A DNA stretch of 24,933 bases. Source: Tubiluchus corallicola (Eukaryota > Priapulida > Priapulimorpha > Priapulimorphida > Tubiluchidae). The stretch lies in contig JAQGDQ010001802.1 of the NCBI GenBank assembly GCA_030141605.1, forward strand, positions 1 through 24,933, written 5' to 3'. The translations under genes and the position numbers were made by a program. Shown here piece by piece: positions 20,783 to 24,933 of the stretch (its first letter is position 1; each line of letters starts with the position of its first letter). The notes beneath the pieces were generated by a model that saw only the letters and a list, made by a program, of their open reading frames with translations, had not been told where the DNA came from and did no database searches.

Positions 20783-21079
20783 AGTAATAATAATAATCAT
20801 AATATTAATAGTAATAATAATGATAATAATAATAGTAATTTAAAGTTGTCTTTTGTATTAACAAATTAACATAAGCTCAAAGAGCTTTTTACCAACTGTA
20901 AATAACAAACTACACATACATAACACTATTATTACCCCACTTTTACCCTAAATACACGCGCCAGGCAAAGCAACAGCGGGTACAATTTTTAAGCCTTCGG
21001 TATGACCCAGCCTCAGTATCGAACTCACGACCTCACAGACGGAAAACGGACGCGTTACTACTAGACTAAACCGTCTGGT
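20783..21079 (-). mobile_element. tRNA-derived SINE, copy 3 (inner edge of right arm)
   Basis: Read on the minus strand: GACGGTTTAGTCTAGTAGTA head at 21079, B-box GAGTTCGATAC, GTATTTAGGGTAAAAGTGGG body, and a tail extended by an (ATT)n microsatellite at about 20783-20838. It faces copy 2 head-out, tail-in. Confidence 0.85.
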
Positions 21080-22739
21080 GCTAATACCAGTTCAAAATGT
21101 GACGTAAAGCTGCTAGTGGGAAATTTCATAAAGAAGCAGCACTGGTGAAGATAATTCGTGATAGAGAACGTTATTAAATTAAATTAACACCGTGTTGTTC
21201 TGAGCTTTTTTGGTCCACTAATTCAGTTTTCACTAATTGTCGTCATTCACTGTAGATATTTCCTTTTATTTACTGTGTTCCCACCCCTTTCATCGAATGA
21301 AGTGGTCCAGTAGCAAAGAGTTCACACTGGCATATTTATAGAAGCATGCAAATACAACGTGTGAAGATTTTATTTACCTTTGGAGAAGCATTCGACTGGG
21401 TGAACCAGTTCTCTGTACAGATTTACTGACATACAAAAGCTGTATACAAATTTTATTACACAAAATTTCACCCGTTCATCATAAATACTTTTTCCTAAAA
21501 ATAGAAATGAAATACAGTACCTATGTTTTCAACCATAATTCGTTCCTAAAAAGTGTTTATTTGATTTATTTGACTACAGAATCATTTATTCCCATAAGAA
21601 ATAATGTAAAAGCAAATAATCCGTTCTCAAGCATCAAAAGAATTGTAAAGTATTACTAAAACTAAATATAATAATGCAAAAATGTTTATTCAAACAGCAG
21701 ATATGATATAATTGATAAGAAAGACATACGACTGTTGTTGATTGTAGGTGTATGAACCACTGATGATAACAGTGGAAGTTACTGAAGCTTTTGGGACTAT
21801 ATAATTTCTATTAAAACGTAATGAATGTCCACGTTAATAAGTAGTCTAAAACTGTACATACCTTTTTGTGTATTTATTTATATGATTTTAAAATTACTCT
21901 TAGTTGTGATTATACATAAAATAACACTAAGTTTGCAATGAGAGGCGAAACGAATTGCTGACTAGTTACAGTGTGTGCTTAACAACAAAGTTAAGCAACA
22001 CTAGGCCTTACTGGTAGTCGAATGGGGGACCATCGGCAGAACCAGTTCAGGCTTCACCTGTTCACGTCGTACATGGAGGATGTCCACCATATATATTACG
22101 AACGTGGCGTCTGCTGGTTTAGTGCCTCATTTTAGAGGATTATCTTGATAACGAGCTAGGTTCAGCTCACGCTGCAGCCGCGTGCATTAACAGTGTTCCC
22201 ACAGTCGGGGAAAATCCTTGAAAAGACGGGCTATCCTGGAAAGTCAGGGAAGATGATGAAAATGGACCAAAAAGTGATGGAAATTGGAAAGGGATGTAAA
22301 AATAATTACCTCGAATTCATCTTTTTCCTAACATATTTTTCAGGGATTCGTGTTCAAATAAAATTTTGCTATTACAGCCTCCCAGTTTTGATTTCTGTTT
22401 CAAAAATAATGATTGGCTGAAGCATTATATATCAGTATATGTATGAATGTCCATACACAAAAATGTTTGAATATGTTTACTGATAATGCAATTTCTGCTT
22501 ATTTTGCTCAAGGAAAATCAATATTTGGTCGTGGAAAAGTCAGGGAAATTTATTTTAAAATTCTGTGAGAACCCTGATTAAACTGCCGTCCGCTGAGAGT
22601 TGAATCCCTAATTTGTAAATTTGTGAAGTGGTGCAAACAATGCTCACTTGTGTGCATATAGCTAGTCATATTCATATTAAGTACATAAAGCTGATGTCGC
22701 AGGGCGTAGTTATGAACAAATTTGTGATAAAACGTAACA
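21070..22739. repeat. Large inverted repeat, right arm
   Basis: Reverse complement of 17952-19621. Its outer end lies 101 bp before the in-frame ATG of gene 2, and its inner end is inside a minus-oriented SINE. It contains the second copy of the MITE (22191-22576). Confidence 0.95.
22191..22576. mobile_element. hAT-like MITE in the right arm (inverted copy)
   Basis: Exact mirror of 18115-18500, including the TTAAT flanks. It was copied with the arm, not inserted independently, since the flanking sequence is also identical. Confidence 0.6.
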
Positions 22740-22839
22740 ATTTCATGGATGGGTGACCACAAAATAATTAATAATTACCGTTTTTTGACTAACGATTGTG
22801 TAAGAACAGATGACAATGCTTGTGCTTTGATAGTAAGAA

Positions 22840-22932
22840 ATGGGTTTGATTGCAGGAGATCTTACAAGTGAAGAGGCAAAAGCAAGAATGGAAGCATTGA
22901 AGAACGATTCTGCTGCCAACATTCTGCAAACT
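22840..22932 (+). CDS. Gene 2, first visible coding exon (charged helix)
   Basis: Two readings share one frame. Either an ATG at 22840 in a good context (AGAAATGG), with an in-frame TAA six bases before it, starts MGLIAG and continues without splicing. Or an acceptor TTGATTGCAG makes the exon start at 22856 in phase 1, with G/GA completing Gly. The body is DLTSEEAKARMEALKNDS then AANILQT, highly charged and helix-forming. The donor ACT/GTATGT at 22933 leaves phase 0. The acceptor's pyrimidine tract is poor, which favours the ATG reading. The protein is not recognised. Confidence 0.65.
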
Positions 22933-23290
22933 GTATGTCACTCAATAATTGTGTCAGTTATGAATGTTAATAAATAAACTATATGTAAAGTGTTGCCACA
23001 TACTTACTTTTTAAGTGTGATAACAAGTTTGTTTGTTTGTTTGTCTGTCTGCTGATAAGTGCTCGGGATGGGTAATAAATTAGGTTGCTGGTTTTCAAAT
23101 TATTATTAAAATTTAACAAATCTGTGTGTTCTGTTTTTAAGTTCAAGCACAGTAAGTTTGATAATATATTGCTTTTCAAAATTATGTGCAAAAAAATTCC
23201 TATTTTGCTAACTATGTAGGTAAGTAACTATGCAGCCCATGTATATGTCTTTAAGATCATTTTGTTTTATAACTTAATTGATCATTTTAG
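22933..23290. other. Gene 2 intron, AT-rich
   Basis: No feature apart from a short GTTT/GTCT microsatellite at about 23030-23050. Confidence 0.4.
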
Positions 23291-23356
23291 GAAAACCGAA
23301 ATCAATTACAAAAGCAGTTTAAAGACAAGCCAGCTGACACACTAACCATAGAAAAG
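23291..23356 (+). CDS. Gene 2, second exon
   Basis: 66 nt, phase 0 at both ends, between CATTTTAG and AAG/GTAATG. It encodes ENRNQLQKQFKDKPADTLTI followed by EK, continuing the charged, Gln/Lys-rich helix of the previous exon. Support is the pair of splice sites and the uninterrupted phase. Confidence 0.7.
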
Positions 23357-24018
23357 GTAATGATTATACTTATGTAGTAACAGCAGTTTTAATTGTTCTT
23401 CAAACGTGTTTTAAACTGAACAAAACGTTGCTGTCCCTGTCGGAATCCATTGTGTTGCTGGCTATGTCAATTTTTACATGTCTATAGTTCACGTTATTTC
23501 ATACAGATACCATCACATCTTTCTCTTTCTTTCTATTCTCTATTAACCTTTCTTTCTACTCCTTTACTGCTCTTTTCTATTACACTCAGTCCACATTCAT
23601 TTGGGGTGCTCTAAACAAGTCATTACTTCTTGAGTACGCCACGGGTCATTTGCAGCTTGGCGTCTTGTGCACATAATAATAAATATGTTATTAAATACTT
23701 TTATGTACAATGCTGTAATGATCGTTGTGGATATATTTAATAAATAAATAAAAATAAATAAATAAGAGTGTGATATCTTGCCTTTCGCGTATTAGCATCT
23801 GTTTGGCTTTTTTCTCAGCAGTGGCGATTATGGCTGCAAGTTCTGCAGCATCAACAACAGCAACAGACACTGGTTGAAACAATAATACCATTTTTTTAAA
23901 GTTTGTAAATATACGGCAATTGTATGATTATAAGTTACTGTAACAGTTCTATTTTGTCAATTTTAAATTTGTTTCTAAAATGTTTTTATGTAAAAAAATT
24001 GGCTTAATTGCTTTTCAG
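23357..24018. other. Gene 2 intron with polypyrimidine tract and AAAT microsatellite
   Basis: About 65 bases at 23518-23583 are almost pure pyrimidine (TCTTTCTCTTTCTTTCTATT and on). An AAAT microsatellite lies at 23735-23766. A coding-like antisense stretch at about 23790-23880 is listed separately. Confidence 0.5.
23788..23880 (-). other. Antisense coding-like stretch within a gene 2 intron
   Basis: The minus strand encodes PVSVAVVDAAELAAIIATAE followed by KKAKQMLIRER, a plausible amphipathic helix, then AAAG/GCAAGA, which could be a GC-type donor. The plus strand of the same stretch has a good acceptor (CTTTTTTCTCAGCAG at 23821) and a GT at 23873 that would bound a 51-nt in-phase cassette exon of gene 2. 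Neither is established. Confidence 0.25.
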
Positions 24019-24108
24019 ATGCCACCGATCGTACAGGATCGGCCTCAAATACCTCCAAAATCTCCTTTGTTTAATCGAGAGAGTTCTCCGAGTAATCGGG
24101 GCGCTAAG
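24019..24108 (+). CDS. Gene 2, third exon (proline-rich)
   Basis: 90 nt, phase 0 at both ends, acceptor GCTTTTCAG, donor AAG/GTAAGA. It encodes MPPIVQDRPQIPPKSP, then LFNRESSPSNRGAK. IPPKSP and RESSPS look like SH3-binding or phosphorylated linker motifs. No domain is recognised. Confidence 0.75.
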
Positions 24109-24323
24109 GTAAGATGAACAATCTAAAATGTACCTGATGTTATTTACATAAATTGATCTTTTTTTGTAAATAGTTTTGTGTAGGTTATTGCATTTTCTTT
24201 TTGTGAATTCTATTTTGCTGTTTCATGCAGCCGTTGCAAAAGTTTTTTGCAATTCTCTTGCAATAATATTTCTTATTATACATGCCAAATGCATGTTACT
24301 TAAAATGGAAACTTTATTTTCAG

Positions 24324-24405
24324 CAAACTCCCGTGACAGTTGGTAACGGAATATCACCTTACCAATCAACAAAGTTACATGTAATGCCACCACGACCATC
24401 TCCAA
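24324..24405 (+). CDS. Gene 2, fourth exon (proline-rich)
   Basis: 82 nt, entering in phase 0 and leaving in phase 1; acceptor TTATTTTCAG, donor CCAA/GTACGT. It encodes QTPVTVGNGISPYQSTKLHV, then MPPRPSP. The minisatellite starts 5 bases into the following intron. Later exons lie beyond the window. Confidence 0.7.
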
Positions 24406-24410
24406 GTACG

Positions 24411-24676
24411 TAAAGTCATCTCTTGTTACTATTCTGTACTGTGTTAGAGTAAGGTAGTTTTTGTAAAGTCATCTCTTGTTACTATTCTGTACTGTGTTAG
24501 AGTAAGGTAGTTTTTGTAAAGTCATCTCCTGTTACTATTCTGTACTGTGTTAGAGTAAGGTAGTTTTTGTAAAGTCATCTCCTGTTACTATTCTGTACTG
24601 TGTTAGAGTAAGGTAGGTTTTGTAAAGTCATCTCTTGTTACTATTCTGTACTGTGTTAGAGTAAGGTAGTTTTTGT
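24411..24676. repeat. Minisatellite, 53-bp unit, five copies
   Basis: Unit starts at 24411, 24464, 24517, 24570 and 24623 begin TAAAGTCATCTCYTGTTACT and end AAGGTAGTTTTTG. Differences are single bases. The array starts immediately after the splice donor of the fourth exon. Confidence 0.95.
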
Positions 24677-24820
24677 GAAAGTTGAAGTTTTAAAATTATG
24701 GCTAAACCATAGTGAAACCATTTAAAAAATAATAATTTACAAATTCAGAACCAAATTTCAAGACTCCTATATATCTGATGCACACATTTTCTTCTTAATT
24801 ACTGTTTAATAAGTCGACTA

Positions 24821-24933
24821 CAAGCAACCCTCGTTAAATGGACTAATTGGGTGGGTGGGTGGTCCGGTTTAGCCGATTGTCCTATTTATCCGATATGCCT
24901 ATATATGGTCTATATTATACAGGAATAATCACC
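24821..24933 (+). mobile_element. Terminal part of a Tigger/pogo-like DNA transposon, cut by the window edge
   Basis: After a TA (24819-24820) comes CAAGCAACCCTCGTTAAATG, then GACTAATTGGG, GGTCCGGTTTAGCCGATTG and TTTATCCGATATGCC. This arrangement resembles the ends of Tigger-type mariner elements. The other end is outside the window, so neither TIR pairing nor TA duplication can be checked. Confidence 0.45.

Overview
This is eukaryotic, almost certainly animal, nuclear DNA. It is AT-rich, coding sequence comes only as short GT-AG-bounded exons in long introns, and it holds a tRNA-derived SINE, DNA-transposon MITEs and many minisatellites. A marine invertebrate is a reasonable guess, but nothing seen fixes the phylum. 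There is no bacterial gene, rRNA, CRISPR array or virus.

Gene 1 runs on the minus strand from about 20228 down to the left edge. Six exons (20228-20198, 14543-14435, 10673-10157, 9505-9431, 2123-1952, 597-447) join with matching splice phases into an open N-terminal segment of about 352 residues. The last three carry a GPEFV motif and then the F1 lobe and start of the F2 lobe of a FERM domain. They resemble the large scaffold phosphatase PTPN13 (PTP-BAS/FAP-1) or its phosphatase-less relative FRMPD2. The PDZ and phosphatase parts would lie to the left of the window. No KIND domain is seen. Gene 2 runs on the plus strand from about 22.84 kb to beyond 24.4 kb. Four in-phase exons encode a charged helical stretch and then a Pro/Ser-rich region; I do not recognise the family.

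Roughly 45% of the window is tandem repeat. Each of the five complete introns of gene 1 carries its own unrelated minisatellite: about 43-49 bp (intron 5), 88 bp and 57 bp (intron 4), 25 bp (intron 3), 54 bp (intron 2), and 103 bp and 43 bp (intron 1). A 53-bp array begins 5 bases into an intron of gene 2. Several arrays have higher-order structure, with periods of 704, 309, 171, 108 and 86 bp.

The most striking feature is a large inverted repeat. Two arms of about 1.67 kb (17952-19621 and 21070-22739) read as identical with no indels. They flank a spacer of about 1.45 kb that holds the putative first exon and upstream region of gene 1. At the inner edge of each arm, identity drops abruptly inside two oppositely oriented, diverged SINE copies. 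This suggests a recent SINE-primed fold-back duplication, or an assembly artefact. Recombination between the arms would flip the spacer. In the flipped state exon 1 would point at gene 2, whose first visible exon would accept it in the same splice phase. This is a testable hypothesis, not a demonstrated switch.
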